From positions 1 to 12,299 of the forward strand of contig JAUPKO010000052.1 of NCBI GenBank assembly GCA_030837395.1: a stretch of 12,299 nucleotides of DNA, read 5' to 3'. This document shows positions 6,706 to 12,299 of the stretch, in pieces. How positions within the stretch are numbered: position 1 is the stretch's first letter; the number at the start of each line of letters is the position of its first letter. This stretch comes from Actinomycetota bacterium. GTDB lineage: Bacteria; Actinomycetota; Actinomycetes; S36-B12; UBA10799. The position numbers and the translations under genes were made by a program. Below the pieces are notes generated by a model. That model saw nothing but the letters and a program-made list of their open reading frames with translations, was not told where the DNA came from and searched no databases.

Positions 6706-7842
6706 ATGTCCGACTTCGTACCAGGTTTGGAAGGCGTCATCGCCTTCGAGACTGAGATCGCCGAGCCGGACAAGGAGGGCAGCGCCCTGCGTTACCGCGG
6801 CGTGGACATCGAGGACCTCGTCGGTCGGGTGTCGTTCGGCAGCGTCTGGAGCCTGCTCGTCAACAACAACTTCACCGCCGGACCGCGGCCCGCCGAACCC
6901 TTCCCGATCCCCGTGCACTCGGGCGACGTGCGGGTGGACGTGCAGTCCGCCATCGCCATGCTCGCCCCGGCCTGGGGCCTGCGCCCACTGCTCGACATCG
7001 ACGATGAGCAGGCCGAGGATGACCTGGCGAAGGTGTCCGTCATGGCCATGTCGTTCGTCGCCCAAGCCGCCCGCGGGCTCGGCCAGCCGATGGTGCCGCA
7101 GTCGACGATCGACCGCGCCACGACGATCGTGGAGCGGTTCATGGTCCGCTGGCGCGGAGAGCCCGACCCCAAGCACGTCGAGGCCGTCGACGCCTACTTC
7201 GTGTCCGCCGCCGAACACGGCTTGAACGCCTCGACCTTCACCGCGCGGGTGATCGCCTCCACCGGTGCTGATGTGCCGGCCGCGATCTCCGGCGCTATCG
7301 GGGCAATGAGCGGCCCGCTGCACGGCGGGGCGCCGTCCCGCGTGCTGGGCATGATTGAGGAGATCGAACGCAGCGGGGACGCGGACGCCTACGTGCGCAA
7401 CGTGCTGGACTCCGGCCAGCGGCTGATGGGCTTCGGGCACCGGGTGTACCGCGCCCAGGACCCTCGGGCCAAGGTGCTGCGACGTACCGCCAAGGAGCTC
7501 GACGCCCCCCGCTACGAGGTGGCCGAGGCGCTCGAGGCCGCCGCGCTCGCGCAGTTGCGCGAGCGACGCCCCGACCGCGTACTAGAGACGAACGTGGAGT
7601 TCTGGGCGGCGATCGTGCTCGACTACGCCCAGGTACCGCCGCACATGTTCACCTCCATGTTCACCTGCGCCCGGTTGGCCGGCTGGAGCGCACATGTGCT
7701 CGAGCAGAAGCGGACCGGTCGGCTGATCCGCCCCAGCGCCCGCTACATCGGACCAGGGCCACGCCGCCCCAGCGACGTGGAAGGCTGGGACCCGCTGAAG
7801 GTGGCCCCCTCCGGATACGTGCCCACCGACGTCAGTGCGTAG
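6706..7842 (+). CDS. citA: Citrate synthase (citrate synthase 2 / CitA type)
   Basis: 378 residues, the short bacterial form. It condenses acetyl-CoA with oxaloacetate to citrate, the entry step of the TCA cycle. Conserved blocks are LRYRGVDIEDLV near the start, EHGLNASTFTAR (H171), GPLHGGAPSRV (H206) and GFGHRVYR (H245). The third catalytic residue, Asp in most citrate synthases (NVDFY), is Glu here: TNVEFW, E298. From memory this occurs in the mycobacterial CitA-type group, so I take it as a subfamily trait, not inactivation. A 2-methylcitrate synthase is the main alternative, because these short forms overlap in sequence. The start is set by AGGAGG just upstream. The frame could extend to 6607 but without homology. 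The stop TAG is part of the serC promoter. A second citrate synthase elsewhere in the genome would be expected. Confidence 0.93.
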   Translation: MSDFVPGLEGVIAFETEIAEPDKEGSALRYRGVDIEDLVGRVSFGSVWSLLVNNNFTAGPRPAEPFPIPVHSGDVRVDVQSAIAMLAPAWGLRPLLDIDDEQAEDDLAKVSVMAMSFVAQAARGLGQPMVPQSTIDRATTIVERFMVRWRGEPDPKHVEAVDAYFVSAAEHGLNASTFTARVIASTGADVPAAISGAIGAMSGPLHGGAPSRVLGMIEEIERSGDADAYVRNVLDSGQRLMGFGHRVYRAQDPRAKVLRRTAKELDAPRYEVAEALEAAALAQLRERRPDRVLETNVEFWAAIVLDYAQVPPHMFTSMFTCARLAGWSAHVLEQKRTGRLIRPSARYIGPGPRRPSDVEGWDPLKVAPSGYVPTDVSA

Positions 7843-7845
7843 CCT
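7840..7845 (+). promoter_or_regulatory. serC -10 element (TAGCCT), leaderless geometry
   Basis: TAGCCT ends 6 nt before the GTG start at 7852, so transcription should begin at the start codon itself. Its first three bases are the citA stop codon. There is no Shine-Dalgarno-like sequence between, and no clear -35 box. Confidence 0.65.
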
Positions 7846-7851
7846 GGAGCG

Positions 7852-8973
7852 GTGACCGAGACACTCACCCTTCCAGCTGACCTCAAACCCTCCGACGGCC
7901 GCTTCGGTGCCGGACCCTCCAAGGTCCGCCCAGAGCAGGTGGCCGCGCTGGCCGCCGCCGCCCCCACCTACCTGGGCACCTCGCACCGCAAGCCGGGTGT
8001 GAAGGACCAGGTCAAGCGGGTCCGGGAGGGCCTGGCGACGCTGTTCGAGTTGCCCGAGGGCTACGAGGTGGTCCTGGGCAATGGCGGTTCCACCGCCTTC
8101 TGGGACATTGCCACCTTTGGTCTGATCCGCGACCGGGCGCAGTTCCTGTCGTTCGGCGAGTTCGGCTCCAAGTTCGCCAAGGCGGCCAAGATCGCCCCGC
8201 ACCTGGGCGACCCCACGATCATCACCAGCGACCCGGGCGACGCCCCCGACTTCGCAGCCGAGGCCGGTATCGACGCCTACGGCACCCCCCACAACGAGAC
8301 CTCCACCGGCGTCGCCATCACCCCGGCCAAACCCGCCGGTGCCGACGCTGACTCGCTGCTGCTGGTGGACGCCACCTCGGCCGCCGGCGGCCTGCCGATC
8401 GACATAGACACCACCGACGTCTACTACTTCGCGCCGCAGAAGTGCTTCGCGTCCGACGGCGGCATCTGGTTCGCCCTCATGAGCCCGGCCGCCCTGGCCC
8501 GCGCCGAGGAGGTCACTGCCTCCGGTCGCTGGACCCCCGAGTTCCTCAACCTGTCGACGGCCATCAGCAACTCGCGCCTGCAGCAGACCTACAACACGCC
8601 CGCCCTGGCCACCATCTACCTCATGGCCGAGCAGATCGACTGGTTCAACGCCCAGGGTGGTCTGGCCTGGACCACCGCCCGTACGGCGGATTCCGCGTCC
8701 CGGCTCTACGGGTGGGCCGAGCGCACCGCCTACACCTCGCCCTACGTCGCGGACGAGGCCAAGCGCTCGCACGTCATCGGCACCATCGACTTCGACGACA
8801 CCGTGGATGCCGCCGCCGTGGCGAAGGTGTTGCGCGCCAACGGCATCGTCGACACCGAGCCCTACCGCAAGCTCGGCCGCAACCAGCTGCGTATCGCGAT
8901 GTTCCCCGCCGTCGACCCCGCCGACGTCGAGGCGCTGACAGCCTGCATCGACTACGTGGTCGAGCGCCTCTGA
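7852..8973 (+). CDS. serC: Phosphoserine aminotransferase
   Basis: 373 residues, close to the actinobacterial SerC length. It converts 3-phosphohydroxypyruvate and glutamate to phosphoserine and 2-oxoglutarate in serine synthesis; the enzyme can also act in PLP synthesis in some bacteria. Visible features are the opening DGRFGAGPSKVR, YLGTSHRKPGVK with the phosphate-contacting His-Arg, NGGSTAFWD (PLP phosphate), HNETSTGV (148 region), VDATSAAGG with D173 for the PLP ring nitrogen, and the Schiff-base lysine K197 in FAPQKCFASDGG. YNTPALATIY and a C-terminal GRNQLRIAMFPAVD follow. The GTG start is supported by the family's N-terminus and by the TAGCCT element 6 nt before it, pointing to a leaderless message. 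The stop is followed by a strong hairpin. The neighbours citA and pdxH match the mycobacterial arrangement as I remember it. Confidence 0.96.
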   Translation: MTETLTLPADLKPSDGRFGAGPSKVRPEQVAALAAAAPTYLGTSHRKPGVKDQVKRVREGLATLFELPEGYEVVLGNGGSTAFWDIATFGLIRDRAQFLSFGEFGSKFAKAAKIAPHLGDPTIITSDPGDAPDFAAEAGIDAYGTPHNETSTGVAITPAKPAGADADSLLLVDATSAAGGLPIDIDTTDVYYFAPQKCFASDGGIWFALMSPAALARAEEVTASGRWTPEFLNLSTAISNSRLQQTYNTPALATIYLMAEQIDWFNAQGGLAWTTARTADSASRLYGWAERTAYTSPYVADEAKRSHVIGTIDFDDTVDAAAVAKVLRANGIVDTEPYRKLGRNQLRIAMFPAVDPADVEALTACIDYVVERL

Positions 8974-8982
8974 CGTTCACGA

Positions 8983-9015
8983 CCGCCGGTGGCGCCGAAG
9001 TAGGCGCACCGGCGG
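8983..9015 (+). terminator. Strong bulged hairpin after serC, likely terminator
   Basis: CCGCCGGTG (8983-8991) pairs with CACCGGCGG (9007-9015). After one bulged G, CGCC (8993-8996) pairs with GGCG (9003-9006) around the loop GAAGTA. It starts 10 nt after the serC stop. There is no T-run, which is common for actinobacterial terminators. It lies just before the next promoter. Confidence 0.6.
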
Positions 9016-9036
9016 ACAGCGGACCGCTGCCGGCCC

Positions 9037-9042
9037 TAGCCT
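9037..9042 (+). promoter_or_regulatory. -10 element (TAGCCT) for the Ser/Thr/Pro-rich membrane protein, leaderless geometry
   Basis: It has the identical hexamer and the identical 6-nt distance to the ATG (9049) as for serC. A perfect 13-nt palindrome, CAGCGG-A-CCGCTG (9017-9029), lies in the -35 to -10 interval and could be a regulator site, or could be chance in GC-rich DNA. Confidence 0.65.
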
Positions 9043-9048
9043 GGCCGT

Positions 9049-9504
9049 ATGTCAACGGCTGGACCGCCGAACGCAGGCGACCGAGCCCCCACCTCTGCCG
9101 GCCGGGTGTGGGGGTGGCTCGCCGTGCTTGCCGTGGCGGGACTGGCCGCCGCGACCGCCTGGGGGCTGTTGGCCTCGGGCGGGGACGCCCCGGCACCGCA
9201 GCAGTTCCCGACCACCATCGTGGCGACGCCGGACGTCACTGAGCCGTCGCAGGCGACCGACGATCCTTCGGAGACGACCTCGCCCAGCCCGTCGGACTCC
9301 GCGAGCGACTCGGCCTCCGCGAGTCCGTCGACGTCCCCGAGCACGTCCCCGAGCACCTCCCCCAGCGGCAGCCCGAGTGACAGCGGCTCGGCAACTCCGT
9401 CCGACTCGGCGACCCCCTCGGACTCGGCGAGTGCGTCGTCACGTTCCACCATCGCGACGCCATCGCCGACCCAGCCCCCCAGCACCCCCGCCTCGGCGCC
9501 CTGA
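9049..9504 (+). CDS. Membrane-anchored protein with Ser/Thr/Pro-rich extracellular tail
   Basis: 151 residues, no family recognised. A short N-terminal cytosolic part (1-19) ends in Gly-Arg, followed by one hydrophobic helix (about 20-42, WGWLAVLAVAGLAAATAWGLL) with no signal-peptidase or lipobox site. The rest (61-151) is almost only Ser, Thr, Pro, Ala and Asp, with three tandem PSTS units (93-104) and two ATPSDS units. It looks like an N-in, C-out anchor with a flexible wall-spanning stalk, possibly O-glycosylated as such tails often are in actinobacteria (inference). No folded outer domain is present. The start is supported by a leaderless TAGCCT promoter. A minus-strand frame over the same DNA is an artefact of the repeats. 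It is separated from serC by a terminator, so it is its own unit. Confidence 0.75.
   Translation: MSTAGPPNAGDRAPTSAGRVWGWLAVLAVAGLAAATAWGLLASGGDAPAPQQFPTTIVATPDVTEPSQATDDPSETTSPSPSDSASDSASASPSTSPSTSPSTSPSGSPSDSGSATPSDSATPSDSASASSRSTIATPSPTQPPSTPASAP
9325..9360 (+). repeat. Three tandem 12-nt units encoding PSTS
   Basis: Three copies of a 12-nt unit (CCG-AGC-ACG-TCC with small synonymous changes) sit inside the Ser/Thr/Pro-rich tail. Copy number could vary between strains by slippage without breaking the frame. Confidence 0.6.
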
Positions 9505-9525
9505 CCTGCGACGACGCTGGCAAAA

Positions 9526-9543
9526 TGTACCACTGCTGGTACA
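9526..9543. promoter_or_regulatory. Perfect palindrome, likely operator of the XRE-type regulator
   Basis: TGTACCA (9526-9532) and TGGTACA (9537-9543) are exact inverted copies around CTGC, 33 nt before the GTG at 9577. The two-fold symmetry and 11-bp centre-to-centre spacing of the half-sites fit a dimeric helix-turn-helix repressor. The adjacent gene encodes one, so autoregulation is the simplest reading. It is too weak and has no T-run, so it is not a terminator. Confidence 0.6.
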
Positions 9544-9564
9544 GACGTGCGCCCGTCCCGGCGC

Positions 9565-9570
9565 AATGTT
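9565..9570 (+). promoter_or_regulatory. Weak -10-like hexamer for the XRE regulator (AATGTT)
   Basis: AATGTT keeps A at position 2 and T at position 6 and ends 6 nt before the GTG at 9577. The palindrome 9526-9543 would then lie at about -51 to -34. Confidence 0.3.
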
Positions 9571-9576
9571 CGTTCA

Positions 9577-9837
9577 GTGGCCGTGGACGACGAGGTGGAT
9601 CAACGCCGGTACGACTTCGGTCGGGCCATCGGCGACCGCCGCCGCCTGTTGGGGCTCTCGCAAGAGGCCCTGGCCAACCAGATCGGCTTCGACCGCAAGT
9701 CGATCACCCGCCTGGAGAATGGCAGTCACTCGATCACCATCGACCGCCTCTGGGTCATCACCGACGCCCTGCAGGTGACGATCGGGGAACTTGAAATCGC
9801 CGCGGCTGAGATCGCTAAGAAGCGAGAGCTGCAATGA
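9577..9837 (+). CDS. Small XRE-family helix-turn-helix regulator
   Basis: 86 residues from the GTG at 9577. GTG at 9547 and at 9583 are alternatives in the same frame, none with a ribosome site; 9577 is preferred because of the -10-like hexamer 6 nt before it. Residues 14-66 form a canonical XRE/Cro domain: FGRAIGDRRRLLGLSQEALANQ, recognition helix DRKSITRLENG, then TIDRLWVITDALQVTIGELE. Only a short charged helix follows, so there is no ligand or protease domain. Such stand-alone domains bind DNA as dimers; the perfect palindrome just upstream is the obvious target. Targets beyond itself are unknown. The 3' end overlaps the minus-strand microprotein gene by 23 bp. Confidence 0.88.
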   Translation: MAVDDEVDQRRYDFGRAIGDRRRLLGLSQEALANQIGFDRKSITRLENGSHSITIDRLWVITDALQVTIGELEIAAAEIAKKRELQ

Positions 9838-9901
9838 CGGCCAGCAGGACCAGCCCGAAGAGCACAGCGAGGGTGATCATTCGGCGCGTCTTGGGGTCCA
9901 T
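9815..9901 (-). CDS. 28-residue single-helix membrane microprotein
   Basis: This frame is easily missed because of its size. It starts MDPKTRRM, continues as an unbroken hydrophobic helix (about 9-27, ITLAVLFGLVLLAVIAAL) and stops at TAG 9815-9817. The positive N-terminus predicts N-in, C-out insertion with almost no outer part. Support for it being real: TAGGGT lies exactly 6 nt before the ATG, the same leaderless arrangement as at three other genes here, and the composition is a textbook single membrane span in a gap otherwise empty. Its end overlaps the XRE gene tail by 23 bp, convergently. I do not recognise a family. A regulator or stabiliser of a membrane complex is a common role for such proteins, but nothing here shows which. 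Confidence 0.65.
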   Translation of the reverse strand: MDPKTRRMITLAVLFGLVLLAVIAALAS

Positions 9902-9907
9902 CCGTCG

Positions 9908-9913
9908 ACCCTA
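9908..9913 (-). promoter_or_regulatory. -10 element (TAGGGT) for the microprotein, leaderless geometry
   Basis: On the minus strand TAGGGT ends 6 nt before the ATG at 9901. No Shine-Dalgarno sequence is present. It lies about 57 bp from the divergent DUF2530 promoter, so the two could share control. Confidence 0.6.
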
Positions 9914-9969
9914 ATGCCCCGGCACACCACAGCGTTGCGAGTGGCCCGCGCCGCGGGCGGCGCCTCGGG

Positions 9970-9975
9970 TAGCCT
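9970..9975 (+). promoter_or_regulatory. -10 element (TAGCCT) for the DUF2530-DUF3027-lipoprotein operon, leaderless geometry
   Basis: This is the third copy of TAGCCT placed exactly 6 nt before a start codon (GTG at 9982). The DNA upstream is extremely GC-rich and shows no clear -35 box. Confidence 0.65.
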
Positions 9976-9981
9976 TGCAGC

Positions 9982-10302
9982 GTGCAGAGTTCCCATGGTG
10001 CCGATTCCGCTGGCACCACCACCCCCGATGCTCGTGACCGCATCGCGGCGCTGACGAGCACGCCGGTCGATGCCGACGGCGTGATGGCGGTGGCGCTGGG
10101 CACGGCGGCGTGGGCGGTCGCCGGTTTGGTGATGCTCGTGTTCTTCCGTTCCGACCTGGCCAATGCCGGGGATACCTGGTGGCTCTGGGTGTGCGCGGTC
10201 GGGTGCGGCCTCGGTCTGCTCGGACTGCCGTATGTGATCCGGCGACGCAACGTGTACCGACAGCATGAGAATGAGTCGAGCAGGGGGCAATTGTCGCCGT
10301 GA
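9982..10302 (+). CDS. DUF2530-like small two-helix membrane protein
   Basis: 106 residues from a GTG start. After a polar N-terminus come two membrane helices: about 35-55 (GVMAVALGTAAWAVAGLVMLVFF) and about 66-86 (WWLWVCAVGCGLGLLGLPYV), ending in RRRNVYR. The DGV-AVA-GT-AWA and WWLWVCA-G-GLGLLGL patterns match my memory of DUF2530, a family of unknown function in actinobacteria. The topology by the positive-inside rule is both ends in the cytosol. The start is supported by TAGCCT 6 nt upstream. Its stop overlaps the next gene by GTGA, so the two are probably translationally coupled. DUF2530 and DUF3027 genes being neighbours fits what I recall of other actinobacteria. Confidence 0.85.
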   Translation: MQSSHGADSAGTTTPDARDRIAALTSTPVDADGVMAVALGTAAWAVAGLVMLVFFRSDLANAGDTWWLWVCAVGCGLGLLGLPYVIRRRNVYRQHENESSRGQLSP

Positions 10303-11294
10303 ATTCAGTTCTGGACAGTGTTGGGGCCAAGGCCGTGGACGTCGCATTGGCGGCCGCGGTGGCCGAGGCAGGGCGCTATGGCGTCGGCGAGCATCTGGCG
10401 GTGCACGCTGACGGTGAGCGCATCGTCACCCATCTGTTCGAATGCCGCGATCCGGCCTATCGCGGGTGGCGCTGGTCTGTGACGGTGGCCCGGGCGCCTC
10501 GCACCCGCACTGCCACCGTGGACGATGTCGTGCTCGTGCCCGGCCCGGAATCGATCATCGCTCCTGAGTGGCTGCCCTTCGGTGAACGCCTGCGCCCCGA
10601 CGACCTCGGCGTCGGGGATGTGATCCCCACCGACCCGGCCGATGACCGCTTGGTACCGGGCTACACCGGCGACGGCGAAGCCGGCGATACTCTCGATCCG
10701 CCCTGGTGGGAGCCGGGCCTGGGGCGCAGCCGGGTGCTGTCGGCCACCGGCCGGGACGAGGCCGCGGACCGCTGGAGTTCCGGCGATCGCGGCCCCGCCA
10801 GCCCCATGGCCAAGTTCGCCACCAGCGCCTGCAGCACGTGCGGCTGGCTACTGCACCTCAGCGGCCCCCTCGGGCTGGCCTTCGGCGTCTGCGCCAACGC
10901 GATGTCGCCGGCCGATGCTCGGGTGGTCGCCTTGGACTATGGGTGCGGAGCCCACAGCGAGAACGTGATCGTGACCCGGCCCAGCGCCTCCGAGGTCGTG
11001 CTGGATGAGCTCGGTTATGAGATGGTCACCTTCGTCGTGCCCACCGACGACATCGACGAGGCAGAGGGCTCCGACGAGGAGGGGACCGACGCCGACCCCG
11101 GCGAGGCCGAAGCTGGCACCACGGGCGGCACCGAGGCCGCGGCGCCCGAGCAGCAGGCCGCTACGGGAGACCCGGCCCCCGAGCCAACCACCCCAGAGGA
11201 ACCGGCCCCCGACGAACCGCAGCAGGAACCCACCACAGCCGCACCGCCGCCGACGGCCGACGCCGACGGCACTCAGCAAGAGGAGACCCCGTGA
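10299..11294 (+). CDS. DUF3027-like protein with Cys/His cluster and acidic Pro-rich tail
   Basis: 331 residues. The folded part (1 to about 250) opens VDVALAAAVAEAG and contains two conserved-looking blocks: a Trp-rich stretch (RGWRWSVTVARAPRT, 56-70) and a Cys/His region with C178-x2-C181, C198, C216 and H219 (YGCGAHSE). The second could bind zinc; I remember the same pattern from DUF3027, a family without assigned function. From about 250 to the end the chain is a disordered tail of Glu, Asp, Pro, Ala, Gly and Thr. No signal peptide or membrane helix, so cytosolic. It overlaps the DUF2530 gene upstream and the lipoprotein gene downstream by 4 bp each (GTGA), so the three form one coupled operon. 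Confidence 0.85.
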   Translation: MNSVLDSVGAKAVDVALAAAVAEAGRYGVGEHLAVHADGERIVTHLFECRDPAYRGWRWSVTVARAPRTRTATVDDVVLVPGPESIIAPEWLPFGERLRPDDLGVGDVIPTDPADDRLVPGYTGDGEAGDTLDPPWWEPGLGRSRVLSATGRDEAADRWSSGDRGPASPMAKFATSACSTCGWLLHLSGPLGLAFGVCANAMSPADARVVALDYGCGAHSENVIVTRPSASEVVLDELGYEMVTFVVPTDDIDEAEGSDEEGTDADPGEAEAGTTGGTEAAAPEQQAATGDPAPEPTTPEEPAPDEPQQEPTTAAPPPTADADGTQQEETP

Positions 11295-11755
11295 AGCGCC
11301 TGGCAGTGATCGCACTCGCCGCTGGAACCGCCGCAGCCCTGACAGGTTGTGAGAAGCCCAATCCTGGGGTGACGGTGTTCTCCGGCACCAACTCCGAGCG
11401 CACGCAGGCGCTGTGCTGGTCCGCCGACCCCGCCCAGTCGGTGCAGGCGCAGGGCTGTGCCGGCGACATCCTGCAAAAGGCCGTCGATGGCGGCGACGTC
11501 CCCACCATCACCGTCGTCCCCGGCGACGTCGTGGGAATCAGTGTGGACCCGGTGGTGGCCGACAACGGGTGGATCCCCGTCGTGGGCGATCAAGCACTGT
11601 CCGAGACGCCGATCACCACCACGTACTTCCGCTTCACCTTCCCCGAGGCCGTGGCCTCGCCGGAGGGGGGCTTCGAGATGCAGGTCAAGGCTGCCGGCGA
11701 GAACGCTAACGAATTGCGCGGCATCTGGCTCTTCCGACTCGCCACACGCGCCTGA
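11291..11755 (+). CDS. Secreted lipoprotein, unknown function (possibly DUF2771-like)
   Basis: 154 residues from a GTG with GAGGAG 6 nt upstream. The N-terminus MKRLAVIALAAGTAAALTGC is a classic lipoprotein signal peptide with lipobox LTGC, so Cys20 should be lipidated and the protein displayed outside the membrane. The mature part has a strand-rich character (VTVFSGT, ITVVPGDVVGISV, TTTYFRFTF) and two more Cys (42, 56) that could form a disulphide. I recall DUF2771 lipoproteins with a similar VTVFSGTxS start, but I am not sure of this. It overlaps the DUF3027 gene by 4 bp and is followed after 20 bp by a membrane protein gene. Confidence 0.85.
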   Translation: MKRLAVIALAAGTAAALTGCEKPNPGVTVFSGTNSERTQALCWSADPAQSVQAQGCAGDILQKAVDGGDVPTITVVPGDVVGISVDPVVADNGWIPVVGDQALSETPITTTYFRFTFPEAVASPEGGFEMQVKAAGENANELRGIWLFRLATRA

Positions 11756-11775
11756 CCCACCAGTCGGCGGCCACT

Positions 11776-12299
11776 GTGGCCCCGCCCCTCCCACCCACCC
11801 GGAGTCTCACCTGGTGGTTTCGGCTCAATCTGCTGGGGTTCGCCCTCGCAGTCATCCCCAGCGCCCTGCGGTTGGCCGGCTCCTGGGGCCATAACGACAG
11901 CTGGGAGTACGCCGCGACGGAGTGGCTAATCAACAGTGCGGGGGGAACCACCCGGCGCGGCTTGTCCGGCGATCTGCTCCTGGCGCTTCCCGGGGTGCCT
12001 GCACGGACCACATTGGTGGTCACGGTCAGCATCCTGTTGGCGGCGGTCGGCGCGGGCTTCGCGCTGCTGGTCGGCAGCTGCATCCAACGCACCGCCTCGG
12101 GTTGGCCGTTGCTGTTCTGGCTCACGCCCGGCGGTCTGGTGCTGGCCACGCTGCAGGCGAACGTCCACCAGGGGTCGATTGCCGACACCAGCTTCGCAAC
12201 GCGCAAGGAGTACGCCTTCCTGCTGGTCATCCTCGGTGTGGTGCTGGCCTCGGCGCGGTGGCCGAGTCGGCGCGCCTGGCCCTGGATCGCCTGCGTCGG
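11776..12299 (+). CDS. Multi-pass membrane protein, start only (cut by right edge); possible Wzy-like polymerase
   Basis: The frame is open from GTG 11776 to the window end, giving 174 residues without a stop. Hydrophobic segments lie at about 16-35, 78-101, 111-127 and 146-162. An outer loop holds HNDSWEYAATEWLINSAGG followed by TTRRGLSGDLLL (58-69), and further on comes ATRKEYAFLLV (141-151). An Arg-Arg-Gly-Leu block after the first helix and a Lys-Glu before a later helix are patterns I associate with polysaccharide polymerase-like (Wzy/EpsG-type) membrane proteins. This is a tentative match. No ribosome site is seen. The gene follows the lipoprotein by 20 bp on the same strand and may be read through from it. 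Minus-strand frames over this DNA show no protein-like features. Confidence 0.75.
   Translation, partial: MAPPLPPTRSLTWWFRLNLLGFALAVIPSALRLAGSWGHNDSWEYAATEWLINSAGGTTRRGLSGDLLLALPGVPARTTLVVTVSILLAAVGAGFALLVGSCIQRTASGWPLLFWLTPGGLVLATLQANVHQGSIADTSFATRKEYAFLLVILGVVLASARWPSRRAWPWIACV

Noticed and set aside
7582..8772. 396-codon minus-strand open frame opposite citA and serC
   Set aside because: Gly/Val/Arg-rich shadow of two well-conserved plus-strand enzymes.
9036..9566. 176-codon minus-strand frame with repeated LAESDG-like units
   Set aside because: The repeats are the complement of the Ser/Thr/Pro codon repeats. The plus-strand gene has a promoter and a membrane anchor; this frame has neither.
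11769..11781. Palindrome GGCCAC-T-GTGGCC at the start of the last gene
   Set aside because: One-base loop cannot form an RNA hairpin and it includes the start codon; likely chance.

Overview
The window is about 12.3 kb of very G+C-rich DNA, dense with genes and with frequent GTG starts. Several genes appear to be transcribed without a leader. Gene content also points to the Actinomycetota: an IdeR/DtxR iron regulator of actinobacterial type, DUF2530 and DUF3027 proteins, and a serC / citrate synthase 2 / pdxH cluster like the one I remember from mycobacteria. I cannot place it to genus from sequence alone. No gap without a gene exceeds about 110 bp, and I see no tRNA, rRNA, CRISPR array or insertion sequence.

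Left part (1-4577): a c-di-GMP signalling protein (PAS-like, GGDEF and EAL domains) runs off the left edge. It is read leftwards behind a short-chain dehydrogenase of the PECR (trans-2-enoyl-CoA reductase) type. Divergent from these, across a 102-bp spacer holding a perfect 8-bp inverted repeat, ideR overlaps a class I photolyase gene by 4 bp. Iron sensing and light-driven DNA repair therefore look translationally coupled.

Middle (4582-8973): three leftward genes follow. They are pdxH (PLP supply), a ParA-type ATPase, and a small basic ribbon-helix-helix protein 5 bp behind it, together a two-component partition-like cassette. Divergent from pdxH lies citrate synthase (citA), whose stop codon doubles as the -10 element of serC. 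PdxH makes the PLP cofactor that SerC needs.

Right part (8974-12299): a strong hairpin ends serC. Next come a membrane-anchored Ser/Thr/Pro-rich protein, a small XRE-type regulator preceded by a perfect 18-bp palindrome, and a 28-residue single-helix membrane microprotein on the minus strand. After these comes a tightly packed rightward operon: DUF2530 membrane protein, DUF3027 protein with a Cys/His cluster and acidic tail, a lipoprotein, and the start of a multi-pass membrane protein cut by the right edge. Two junctions in this operon are 4-bp GTGA overlaps.

The most distinctive feature is regulatory. Four gene starts (serC, the Ser/Thr/Pro-rich protein, DUF2530 and the microprotein) have a TAGCCT or TAGGGT hexamer exactly 6 nt before the start codon. 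This is the geometry of leaderless transcripts, and three more starts fit a weaker version.
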